Assembly: GCF_037176765.1 (NCBI RefSeq)
Contig: NC_090021.1
Span: 149,055,074 to 149,119,073 of the forward strand
From: Anolis sagrei
Lineage: Eukaryota > Chordata > Lepidosauria > Squamata > Anolidae
Length of the DNA stretch: 64,000 nucleotides
Direction: 5' to 3'
Part shown: positions 11,228 through 21,600 of the stretch, one piece after another
Layout of the letters: each line of letters opens with the position of its first letter
Numbering within the stretch: the first letter of the stretch is position 1
Position numbers and translations under genes: made by a program
The notes under the pieces: generated by a model
Told to the model about the DNA's origin: nothing
The model's database searches: none
The model's input: only the letters and a program-made list of their open reading frames with translations

Positions 11228-11228
11228 C
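10945..11228. repeat. Compound (TG)n/(TA)n/(GA)n microsatellite
   Basis: Alternating TG, TA and GA runs hold a short phrase (ccccatgcaatccaaagtgt and variants) repeated about three times, so a larger unit of 60-100 bases was duplicated within the microsatellite. It starts right after the LINE tail. Confidence 0.85.
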
Positions 11229-11550
11229 AGCTTAGGATAGCACAGGGAAGTGTTAACACCCCTGTGATGTTTGTTTTGCTGTCTCTGTCCTGTTCAGAAG
11301 TGTCCCTGTGAGAATTGAATTTTGGGGAAACAAGGATGGGTATTTATTTATCGTATCAGAAGCAAACCAATGTATTTGAGAAAACAGAAATTTTAAAAAC
11401 TTGGCATTCTGTTAAATGTCCTGTGATCAGTAGCTGGCCTCTGGTGTTGCTATAAGAAGGTCCTCCATTGTGCATGTGGCAGGGCTCAGGTGGCATTGTG
11501 GTAATGGTCTATGGTTTGCTCTTCTCCACACTCGCATGTTATGGACATCT
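11229..11550. other. MITE fragment and unannotated sequence
   Basis: About 11240-11340 (gtgatgtttgttttgctgtc) matches the interior of the TIR MITE at 39695-40110. The rest is not recognised. Confidence 0.5.
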
Positions 11551-11873
11551 TAAGCCCCTTCTACACTGACATATAATCCAGATTATCAATGCAGATAATC
11601 CACATTCTCTGTTTGAACTAGATTATATGAGTCTACACTGCGATATAATCCAGTTCAAAGCAGATAATCTGGATTTTATATGGCAGTGTAGAAGGGGCCT
11701 TAAATCCAGGGCCCACATCAAGTCCACAGCTCTGCCTGGGCAGGAATGAACACATGGATGTGTGAATGAATACATATATTTGTGAATTGATGACAGAGGC
11801 CCCTTCTACACAGCTGTCTAAAATCCAGATCATCTACCTAGAACTGGATTATGTCGCAGTGTAGAAGGGCCCA
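11551..11873. mobile_element. Two palindromic MITE copies (CCCCTTCTACACTG family)
   Basis: 11551-11702 opens with agccccttctacactgacat and closes with tggcagtgtagaaggggcct, an almost complete inverted repeat. A second, shorter copy spans about 11799-11873 (ggccccttctacacagctgt to gcagtgtagaagggccc). The same family occurs at 12188, 26598, 31545 and 32841. Confidence 0.75.
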
Positions 11874-12184
11874 GAGTGGCCAGGTGAAATATCTTTATCA
11901 AAAAAAGAGTCAACTCTCATGCAAGCAACTCCAGCTGAAATTCTTTCTTCTGCACAACCACAAAAAGTGCAGGAACTTTGTCCCTTATTTCACCAGGCAG
12001 CCCTAGTTGATGAACACGTGTTAAAATCAGCTGGAGAGTAGTGCCCTAAAGCTTATATGGAACACAGCCGTTTCTGTCTTGCATATAGGAAATCCTGCCT
12101 GTAAGAGAAAGGCAGCCCTGAGGGGGAATGGAAGAGAGGAGGAAGAGTCCGGGAGTGTGTGGATAAAAGGCACTAGTTGCCACT

Positions 12185-12335
12185 CAGGCCCCTTCTACAC
12201 TGCCATATACAATCCAGATTACCTGCTTTCAGGCCCATAGCCAGAATTTTGATTCCCCGGGGGGGGGGGGGGGGGGGGTTGAGTTTGATTTGGGGGGGGG
12301 GGTGAGGATCTACCCTAGCAAACCTTTTGTATCGT
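12185..12335. mobile_element. MITE end and hAT fragment with poly-G run
   Basis: ggccccttctacactgccat at about 12188 begins a third copy of the palindromic MITE. From about 12230 comes caggcccatagccagaattt, matching the end of the hAT element at 14247-14708 in reverse, with two long poly-G runs. Confidence 0.6.
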
Positions 12336-13290
12336 TATCCCAATATCCCCATGCATATGAGACATATTGAGCATGGTGATCAGATCATGATATGAATAAA
12401 CATAACAGTTTAAATAATGTACCAGTAAGGCCTTTTATAAATACAGTTATAAGAACATGTCAAATACAGTCATGCATACCGTATTCACTCAAACCTAATG
12501 CTCACCTTTTTCGGCTGAAAGACCTTGCCAAAATTGGAGTGCACATTAGATTGACATCACATAGTAATGTTAGTGCTGAGCCAAAACAAGGAAAAGCTGC
12601 TTCAAGAGCAGCACCTTGAGATCCTCTTTGAGGGACGTCATCTCTAAGTAAATGGCCAGGGCTCAATACTATGCAATCCTGGGATTTGTAGGTATCTGCA
12701 TTCTTTGGCAGAGAAGGCTCAAAACCTTGTTTAACTACAGCCCACAGGGTTCCATAGCATTGAACCAAAGTGGATTCATTCTACAGCATAGATACATCCC
12801 AAGGATTTCTTTTCAATCGCTGGAAGAGTTGGTGTCCTAACACAATTGTTTATAAAGAAGGGATTCTAAGCATGCAGCAACAGTAATGTGCAACTTTTTT
12901 TTGCCAAATTACAAAAAGTGCACTCTTTGCCGCTGTGCATTCAATTTGATGGCACATTCGAGCTGAGCAAATATGGGTATCTGTTTATGTATCTATCAAC
13001 CAATATGCAAGATCTACACTCTCCCCCTCCTCCAGAAATCCATTTGGTTCAAAATCTGTGTTCATCCTCCAGTCCTTGAAAATACATTACATTTTCAATA
13101 AATAAACTCTTGTCAGAAAATGTTTTTACTTTCATCCACATTTTTATTCCATTAAAAATTATAATAAACACTACACAATTTCGTACCTTGGATAGATTTA
13201 ATAATTTTGTAGAGAGCACCATTCTGTGCAAGACTCACAAAACATGCTAGAACTTTTCCTGTTGTCTAGCGGCAGTAATTTTATGAAATA
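12336..13290. other. Unannotated stretch
   Basis: No gene or repeat family recognised. Only short open frames, up to about 88 codons on the - strand at 12502-12768. Confidence 0.4.
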
Positions 13291-13450
13291 ATAATAATAA
13301 TAATAATAACAGTAGTACACTTTATATTCCGCTTTATCTCCCCGAGGGGACTCAGAGTGGATTACATATATAGTCAAACATTCATTGCCTCCTATTCAGT
13401 TAACAATAATGACATACAACACAGACAAAGGCAAAGACTAGAATAGACTA
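13291..13450 (-). mobile_element. L2-type LINE, 3' tail
   Basis: Starts with an (ATA)n run, then ttatattccgctttatctcc and ccgaggggactcagagtgga, the reverse complement of the L2 3' end. Confidence 0.75.
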
Positions 13451-13459
13451 AAGTTGTTG

Positions 13460-14057
13460 ACCACATATGCGGACTGAGTTGGACATGATTTTACCTTGGC
13501 GAATTGGTTTATATTTATTTTATTCTATATGTATTTTAATCTATTGTTGTTGTATGATGTTTTAGACCAGGAGTCCTCAAACTAAGGCCCAGGGGCCGGA
13601 TACAGCCCTCCAAGGTCATTTACCCAGCCCTTGCTCAGGGTCAACCTAAGTATGAAATGACTTGAAGGCACAAAACAATAACAACAACAATCCTATCTCA
13701 TCAGCCAAAAGCAGGCCCACACTTCCCATTGAAATACTATTAAGTTTATATTTGTTAAAATTGTTCTTCATTTTAATTATTGTATTGTTTTTAAGTGTTG
13801 GGGGGTGTTTTTTTTTTTTTTTTGCACTATAAAGAAGATATTTGCAGTGTGCATAGGAATTCATTCAGGTTTTTTTTCAAATTATAATCCGGCCCTCCAA
13901 CAGTTTGAAGGACTGTGACCTGGCCCTCTGTTTAAAAAGTTTGTGGACCCCTGTTTTAGACTGTATTGTTAGCATTGAATCTTTGCTGTTAGCTGGTCTG
14001 AGTCCCTCTACGGAGGTAGAGAAGATTGGGATACAAAAGTTTTAAATAAATAAATAA
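13460..14057 (+). mobile_element. L2-type LINE 3' tail, split by a hAT MITE
   Basis: The left part (13460-13567) and right part (13962-14057) join into one L2 3' end, with tctgagtccctctacggagg and an (AATA)n tail. The interruption is the complete MITE at 13568-13953. Confidence 0.75.
13568..13953. mobile_element. hAT MITE (CTCAAACT family), complete
   Basis: Left end caggagtcctcaaactaagg and right end gtttgtggacccctg are imperfect inverted repeats. The 8-mer ttttagac is present on both sides (13560-13567 and 13954-13961) with no mismatch, as expected for hAT insertion. 386 bp with no transposase frame. It interrupts an L2 tail. Confidence 0.9.
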
Positions 14058-14870
14058 AGGTTTCCCTTTCCATCTCCGGTGTCTGGAGGCGATGCTCAAC
14101 TCTGGTTATGGGGAGGTGCTCTTGTTCCATTTTTCCATGCTAAGAAACCTGTTGTCTGTAGACCCTCCTGGTTGTGGTTTGCCGGCATGGCTGCATGGGC
14201 TCCTTTTACCTTCCCGCCGAGGCGGAACCTGTTAATCTACTCACATCAGGCCTGTAGCGAGGGGGTGGTTTTAGGGGTTCAAACCCTCCCCGAAATGTTT
14301 CAGATTTTTTAAAAAACCTGGTTTACTCATGAATTTTAACTGGTTAACCAAATCCTCATGTTAAGTCTATGAGATTCAAAAAATTAAGAGTCCCTTCAGA
14401 ACTGCAAGCACTATCTCAAGCAAATATTGACAATTTATTCACATTGTTATTACTTGCAGCAATAGCCGATGTAGCGAAGCAACCAAGTTGGGGTGTGTGT
14501 GTGTTGAATGCTGTCATTAAGGAGGCCAGACTTGGTGGAGGTGGTTGACAGGGGTGGAGCTGCAGGCTATTGAAGGCTGCTCTGCCCCCTCCTGTGCTCT
14601 TTGCTTCAGCGTGACCTAGAAGGCAGGTTTCAACCCCCCCGCAAAATTTTCAACCCCCCCCCCCCAAATTTCAACCCCTCCCGAAATTTTTTTCTGGCTA
14701 CGGCCCTGACTCACATTGTATGTTTTCGATCTAGGTTGCAGAAGCTAGGGCTAACAGTGAGAGCTCACTCTGACTCGCAGCTTCAAACTGCTAGCCTTCT
14801 GGTCAGCAAGTTTTCTACAGCTAGCAGTTTAGCCTGCTGTGTTACTGTGGTTTTAAAAACTAATTTACAC
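14058..14870 (-). mobile_element. tRNA-derived Sauria-type SINE, split by a hAT element
   Basis: On the - strand the SINE head lies near 14840 and its body resembles the copies at 32908-33233 and 46300-46615: shared phrases include ttctggtcagcaag, cttcaaactgctag and gcatggctgcatgggctcc. It is broken in two by the hAT element at 14247-14708, and the two halves join cleanly if one 8-bp target copy is removed. Confidence 0.8.
14247..14708. mobile_element. hAT-type non-autonomous element in a SINE
   Basis: Ends are caggcctgtagcgaggggg and ttttctggctacggccctg, imperfect inverted repeats. The 8-mer actcacat flanks it exactly (14239-14246 and 14709-14716). 462 bp, no transposase. Internal poly-C stretches lie near 14635-14665. 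A decayed relative lies at about 12230. Confidence 0.9.
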
Positions 14871-15362
14871 CCACTGCTTATTTCTACTGGTTGTTATTCA
14901 AGAAGATTTAAAAGTGAAGTCATTTTATGTACATGAAAACATGTACTTCCCATAACCTGTACTATGATACTTATCACAGATGTGACTACAGGTTATATAT
15001 GCTGAATCTTATGTATGGAAACACCTGTGTATAGCTCAGCAGTATGTTTAGATATGTCGCAGACAGTAGATGTTTTGAGTATCAGTACTACTTATGCCTA
15101 CACCGTCCATGTTATGAAGTCGAACTCTTCACCAATTCTGCAGGATCATGGTTAACAAGCTAAGTCATTTGATGGCTTGTGGACTGAAATCAAGAGATGC
15201 TTCAGGCACATGATTTCACTTGAGAGGGGCTTCCTTCCCAGTGCACGCAGTGCTTCATTTCCCCATGCTTTGCCTAGATACTGATAGCTTACATAAAAAT
15301 AAATGTATCATACTTTCTCAATTTCTATATAAAGTTGGACAGTGAAGAAAGCTGATAGGAAG
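14871..15362. other. Unannotated stretch
   Basis: No gene, repeat family or terminal inverted repeat recognised. Confidence 0.4.
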
Positions 15363-15484
15363 AAATTCAACATGTTTGAAGTGTGGTGCTAGGGAAATGC
15401 AATATTCCTGCTTCTAGGCAGGGGGTTGGACTGGATGGCCCATGAGGTCCCTTCCAACTCTTTGATTCTATGACTCTATGAAAT
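15363..15484 (+). mobile_element. CR1 LINE, 3' end
   Basis: gggggttggactggatggcc followed by cttccaactctttgattcta and tgactctatga is the conserved CR1 3' UTR and its terminal ATTCTATGA-type repeats. Heavily 5'-truncated. Confidence 0.85.
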
Positions 15485-15745
15485 GTTATGTGGATCCCGT
15501 GGGCTGCTAAAAAGACAAATAAATGGGTTGTAGAGCAAATCCAGCCTGACATCTCCCCAGATGTCAAAATGATACAACTGTGGCTGTTGTGCTTTAGCCC
15601 TATCAAGAGAAGGCATGACTTACTGGAAAATACAGTAATGCTTGGCAAGATAGAAGGTAATAGGAAAAGAGGAAGATGGCTAGGAAACTGGACTTTATCA
15701 CACAAGAGAGGCAAACTGGCATTGAAGCAGGACCTTTGATGGTGG
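15485..15745 (+). mobile_element. BovB LINE, decayed 3' fragment
   Basis: The + strand encodes LENTVMLGKIEGNRKRGRW and a later ALKQDL, a decayed match to the BovB tail at 6140-6500. Only part of the domain survives. Confidence 0.6.
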
Positions 15746-16195
15746 TTCCTATTACACAGTGCCATGTGGATTTCATTGCCAGTCTGCCTCTTCCCTGTAG
15801 TTAACCTTGTTATTGACAGGGGGGAAAATTCATTAGAAGCTGCAAATCATGTCATTTTCCCATTCCTTGCTTGGTGCGATGGGTCCATTCCACTTCTATG
15901 CTGATATACACAGTGGGTGGGATTCTTCCCCTTTCCCATCCTGCCCTCTTGTTATTCCCAAGCCAGAATTTTGTCAAAACAAAACAAAACTGTGATGTTT
16001 TAATATTTTTATTCACCATACATGGAATTGTTAAATTATTTTAAAATAATTTATTTTAAAAATCAAAGAGCAGCAGAGTTACAAGATTATGCAGAAACAT
16101 GAGTGCAGGATGATGGGCTGACCAATCAGTGAAGTTGCATAAATGCAGAGACATGCAGTAGCAACTGTGGTCATGGCCAATATGTGGCCTCTATC
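15746..16195. other. Unannotated stretch
   Basis: Nothing recognised apart from short A/T-rich runs near 15980-16060. Confidence 0.4.
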
Positions 16196-16841
16196 CATGA
16201 TTGCATGACTGTTGTGGCTCCACTGGCTGCCAATCTGCTACTGAGCACAATTCAAAGTGCTGGCTTTAGCCTATAAAGCCCTAAATGGTTCCCAGCCTGC
16301 CTATCTGTCTGAACGAATCTCTCCTTACAAGCCATCTAGGAATTTAAGATCTTCTGGGGAGGCCCTGCTCTTGGTTCTGCCATCTTCACAGGTTCGGCTG
16401 GCAGGGACGAGAGACAGGGCCTTCTCAGTGGTGGCCCCTCGGCTGTGGAATGTCCTCCCCAGGGACATTAGGTCGCCCCCCCACCCACCCTCTTAACGTT
16501 TTGTAAAAGAGTCAAAACCTGGATATTTGAGCAGGCTTTCCCAAATGCAGGGCAGCAGATAAACTCTGCTACACTGCAGAGTTTATCTGCTACAGAGTTT
16601 ATCGGAATGGCAGGACAACGCAACTGGATAATGATTTGGTAATTAAATGTGGAGGACTTATTGTTTTATGTTATCATGTAGTGAATTTTTATCTATGTTT
16701 AAATGTTTTAGCTATTTTTATATTGTTATGGGCGTCGAATTGTGTCATTCTGTAAACTGCCATGAGTCACCCCCAGGTTGAAAATGGTGGTATAGGAATA
16801 TAGTAAGTAAGTAAGTAAGTAAGTAAATAAATAAATAAATG
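16196..16841 (+). mobile_element. L2-type LINE, 3' end
   Basis: Encodes LALAYKALNGSQPAYLSERI, RNLRSSGEALLLVLPSSQVR and RAFSVVAPRLWNVLPRDIR, the C-terminal tail of an L2 reverse transcriptase. It ends in the L2 3' UTR and a (GTAA)n-(ATAA)n tail at 16803-16841. Confidence 0.85.
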
Positions 16842-17755
16842 GTGATTTTGTGTGATAAAATCCTGTATCAGGGAAGTCTTTCATCTGAAAGACATGAGTC
16901 GATGGGTGATTTGTGGTCTCTTATTCATAGGGTCACCAGAAGTCAATGTTGATTAATAACACATTTACTGTTGGCCTTGCCTGCTTGGTCTGGTAAACTG
17001 TTCAGCCTGTATTGCTTTGGTTGGGTCTGGTGGAAGCTGTTCACAGCCAGGTCCTACATCAGTGGGGACCTGAAAAAGATCCCTGTGCTGTTGCATTGGT
17101 TATTTTTCTGGATCACCATTCAGGAAATACGGTAGAATTATGTTCTGTGCTGCCCAGGTGATGCTGTTGTGATGGATTCACAGAAATGTCAGGGTTGTGT
17201 TTTTCTTCTTGTTTTGAGATATATAGGCAGCCCCAGTGTGTTCTCCACCTTTTCCTGAAGCTGTTGTACATGGTGGGGAAAAGGGTGTCTCTGATAGTCC
17301 AGGTAGCATATCTTCCTGGTTGCCTTCTCGTCTAACCCTGGTAGGTGAGCAGGGAGATAGGTATGGATGATTCCATCACATGTTCTTTTTTTCGCTCTAA
17401 GGTTGGCAGGGAGGGTGGAGGATCAGAAATTGTCTTCTTCCTTGGGATGTGGCAGTAGTAATTCACTTTCCACTTCAAACAGCTGGAAAGTTTTGGTCAC
17501 CCCTGCATATGAAATCATAGAAATGCACATATAATTGCTTCATGACTTCTAATGGGGGTGGGAGGGGGCATTTTTCATTAATGAGAGAGGGTCTTGTTTC
17601 TCTCCCCCATATATTTAACAAAAGCACAAAAACACCATAATTGCCTGCTTTGAAAGTTCCTTTAAAATCTCCCCCCCCCCCCACCCCACAACCCCCAGTC
17701 TGGTTGACTGCTTTCTTTACTTTATAAAACTATCATTACGCTTTCTTATGAAATG
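16842..17755. other. Unannotated stretch
   Basis: No protein recognised on either strand. A poly-C run lies at about 17671-17682. Confidence 0.35.
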
Positions 17756-17930
17756 TGTTGTCGAAGGCTTTCATGGCCAGAAACACTGGGTGGCTGTGAG
17801 TTTTTTGGGCTTTATGGCCACATTCCAGTAGCATTCTCTCCTGACGTTCCACCTGCATCTGTGGCTGGTATCTTCAGAGGTCTGTAGGAGGTGAGGCAAG
17901 TGGACTGTATATAAATCTGTGGAATGTCCA
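17756..17930 (-). mobile_element. Penelope-like element end
   Basis: The terminal block gtcgaaggctttcatggcca, then ggctttatggccacattcc and ctcctgacgttccacctgc, continues to gtatataaatctgtggaatg. A more diverged subfamily than the copies at 40784 and 61490, but shared with the window-end copy at 63886. Confidence 0.8.
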
Positions 17931-18530
17931 TTTCTTATGAAATGCTTGTTTTGTACAGATAAATCTTACCTGTAGCATTGAAATTGCAAATATCAATTCT
18001 TTTTATAGTATTTTCTCCATTTTCTAAAACATTGCAGCCTTTGCTGTTATGTAAACAACATTTCTGTGCTTCTGCTTTTCCCCTAGAACTCACTGCAACA
18101 TCTTGACCACTTTGAGCTTTTTTACTTGAACATATACTGGAACAGTAGCACACACCCCTCCCCTCCCCTCCCCCCATTCTCTTTTCCTTCCTTCTTTTTA
18201 GTTCTTTTGAAGAGTTATAGTGCTATCATATCTCTATTAAAACTGCACTTTCTCATCTTAAATCTAAAATAAATTGTGTCTGGCCAGCACAAGCTTTCAG
18301 GACTTCTGAAGTAGTGCTTTGGGAGTAGTACGGAAGTAGTTTTTCTCCCTTTCTTAGGGAGTTTTTCTCCCTTTCTCCACTTGAAAATAAATCGGCTAAG
18401 ACACACCAACACACACAATCATGATGAACAATTTGAAAAACCTTGATGGGGCAGATTTAGTTTTTCCCAGAATTTGTTTTTAATGATTTTATACAGTTTG
18501 AAATATTGTGCCAAATGTGATTTATTAAGT
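17931..18530. other. Sequence upstream of the first opsin coding exon
   Basis: No repeat family or promoter motif recognised. No CpG-rich stretch lies near the coding start, unlike 7082-7560. Confidence 0.35.
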
Positions 18531-18560
18531 ACTATTTTGCTTCTCAGATCCTAATCTGGA
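18531..18560 (+). promoter_or_regulatory. Candidate splice acceptor and 5' UTR of the opsin gene
   Basis: A pyrimidine-rich run and cag end at 18547 (attttgcttctcag), 13 bases before the coding ATG. That layout suggests the start codon sits in a second exon after a non-coding leader exon. An in-frame TAA at 18552-18554 rules out a longer N terminus through this exon. Confidence 0.5.
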
Positions 18561-18678
18561 ATGGAACCGAGGCAAAATATCTCATCTCGAGGTGATTACC
18601 CGCAAGATGAAGACCCCTTTGCATCAAAACTATCAAAGGAAGCAGACATAGTAGCTGGAGTTTATTTATTAGTAATTG
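18561..18678 (+). CDS. OPN5: Opsin coding exon 1 (residues 1-39)
   Basis: Starts at an ATG with a purine at -3 and G at +4. It encodes MEPRQNISSRGDYPQ then DEDPFASKLSKEADIVAGVY and LLVI. The DPFASKLS-EAD segment is shared with human OPN5. It ends in phase 1 before the donor gtaagattt. Confidence 0.88.
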
Positions 18679-21600
18679 GTAAGATTTACATCTTCTTCAA
18701 GTGAGTGCTCCTTCTAGTGTTATCTGTGGATAGCTATATACAAGCTGCATGCATGACGTATATTTACATAACACTGCAGTAGGAATGATTGTAGTAGTTG
18801 ATAAAATTGTAAATATTCACAGCTTTTGTACTCTGGTAAAATTGGCTTTGTGCTCACAGAAGCTCTGCAATTACATTTAGTTAAACATGATTTCTGATCC
18901 GGCTCAAGTGCTTTGTTCAGTATGTGCAAAAGTGTAACTTAACTTAAGGTGCTCAGAGATAGTTGGGGTGGTGTACCATCTTCCCCAATTCCCCCATTGA
19001 ACCCTACACAGGCCTATATCTGAATAGGTCTATATCTATTTCTGTATCTGATGCCACCAATAGAGAAGTCGCAACAAATACAAGAATGCCACACCCAGCT
19101 GCATCTCAGGGAAGAAGGGGAGGTTGCTGAGATGAGAAAGTGGTGGAGGAATGGGGAGAGAGACAGTGGTGGAGGCAGTCTGGGAGCAAGGCAGGAAAGA
19201 AGACAGAGAGGAAGAGAAGGACAATCATAAAGCAGGATCATAGAATCATAGAGTTGGAAGAGACCTCGTGGGTCATCCAGTCCAACCTCCTGCCAAGAAG
19301 CAGGAATATTGCATCCAAAGCACCCCTGACAGATGGCCATCCAGCCTCTGTTTAAAAGCTTCCAAAGAGGGAGCCTCCACCACATTCTGAGGCAGAGAGT
19401 TCCACTGCTGAACAGCTCTCACAGTCAGGAAGTTCTTCCTAATGTTCAGATGGAATCTCCTCTCTTGTAGTTTGAAGCCATTGTTCCACATCCTAGTCTC
19501 CAGGGCAGCAGAAAACAAGCTTGCTCCCTCCTCCCTGTGACTTCCTCTCACATATTTATACATGGCTACATTACTTTCTACATTTCGCTAAATATTCTGA
19601 TAAAATGCACATATTGCATAGATACAATAAACAACACGTAATATAAACACTGGCAGTAAAACAGCAACAAAATGTCAGGTGTTTAAGTAGATTCATTTGA
19701 AATCATAGGCTGAACTGGATATCCAAATGTGCCTTCAGCACCAATGAAGACAGAAAAGATATATAGCATAATGGACATAGCTTAGTATGGTAAATTGAAT
19801 GAACTGGTCTACGGTTTTATATAATATTGGCTATTTTTATACACCACTGGAATACCAAGGTACAAGAGAATACTAATTCATATGTATATGCCTCTTACCA
19901 GAATTATCTTAATTGGAAAAATTGGCTTTTTTTGTGTGGTCGCTGTGAATGTACATCAATGGGTTAACTGCTCCTGTGTAGTCCAGTTTGGTACCTTCTA
20001 GAGTTCTTAGAGATACTTTCGCTCTGTAGTTGTCCTAGTTAGGCTTTTAATCTCTAGGCCTTCTAACTCAAACTTCATATTTATCTTTTTCTCTGTAGTC
20101 TCCAGGATTCTGTCTCCTCAGTTTATGAGCTCAGAGTCCAGCCTTTGGAGTTGTCTACCTTTGGTAGTCTCCACTTGTTTCAGTACTCCTTCAGGATACC
20201 CATCTATCTAGATCCTGAGAAGTATACTGCAATGTGAACGAAATTGTTCTGTCGGATGTAAGGCCAAAATGTCAAGCAATAATGGCCATTCCTGCTGTTT
20301 GGTTTGCCCTGGTGTGGTACATATGGCCTTGGCTTGCAAGATATGCCAGACCTTCACACCAGTGGCCAGGAGGAACAGGGAACAGCATCTCAAAGCAGCC
20401 TTTAAACCATCTTTAAAGGTCAGCCATCTTCTTCAACCTCACCCTCTACTGAAACCCCTACTTTGCCATCCAAAAACAAATCTTCAAATGCCAAGTCTTA
20501 CCCCCCTCCCCCCCAGCAACAGCAGATGTCTCCTCAACTTTGCTGCCTAAACATGCTCATTCAGATGAGTCTAAGAAGTACAAAAAGTACAAGGTGGGGT
20601 GTTCTCCATTGACTGAATATGTGGTGGACTTTGTCTGAGTGGAGTTTCCATTCATGGCAGACATGCGTAATTCTGCTGAGTTGGTCTGCCAGTACGTTGT
20701 CATTCCCTGAAAGATGGAGTACATTTGGGAAGACATTCCTTGGAACACAATAATGCCAGAGGTAGAGAGCTAGGTTAAGGAGGGTCCAGGACCTGGTGCC
20801 CCCTGCTTCTTCATGTATTAGACAATAGTGGAATTGTCAGTAGCAGTGCAAATGTCTATCCTCCTCTTTTGCAGTAGCTTGCTAGTTTCTCTTTGGTGTT
20901 CATTCACAGAAAGCACAAAAAAGAAATACAAATTGCTTATCTATAATTGTGGTTCTCCTGTAGTGGCAGAGAACATCCTTTTGATGATTGCCCCCTCATG
21001 CCTTCTCCTATGGACATAGTGCTTCAACCATTCATTTTACTTTTGGCTTCCTTTAGTCAGTGGCTAAAAATCAAGAAGTGGATATCTGTTTTTCTGTAGA
21101 AATGGACTGTTGATTGGATAACTCAAAAGCAAAAGATAGTTGCCACATCTTCTGCTGAAGATGGATATGTCCCAGCATCTGAAGTATTTATAGAGTTAAA
21201 ATGGCTGCATATGTTGTTTTTGGGCTTTAGATTAGTTGAACCCACCTCAGCTGGAGCTTTTGAAGACAACCAAGGGTGTATAAAGAGCTCTCAGACAGAG
21301 ATCAGCATGTATCCATAAAATATATCATAAAGGATGTGTACAAAGAGGGATTTATTAAACTGGAATACTGTCTAATAGAAGAAACAATTGCTAATATTCT
21401 TATAAGCCTGGGAGGGTAGGCTGGCAGTGCCAAAAAGGTGGGGTTTCAGGCCCCAGTCTGGCCTCCAAAGATGAATGAAATTGGCATTTAAAATGCTTAT
21501 TTCATTCACTTTTGGGAAGGTCCCCAAAGCTGGCTGTACACTCAGCTGGCTGCTGGATGAACTGCTGCTTCAGCTGCCACCTCGATCAGCTTTACTAACT

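Noticed and set aside
10251-11240. A 329-codon open frame that could be taken for a host gene
   Set aside because: The first 230 codons are a LINE ORF2 end, and the rest is microsatellite (VCVCV and YIYI runs).
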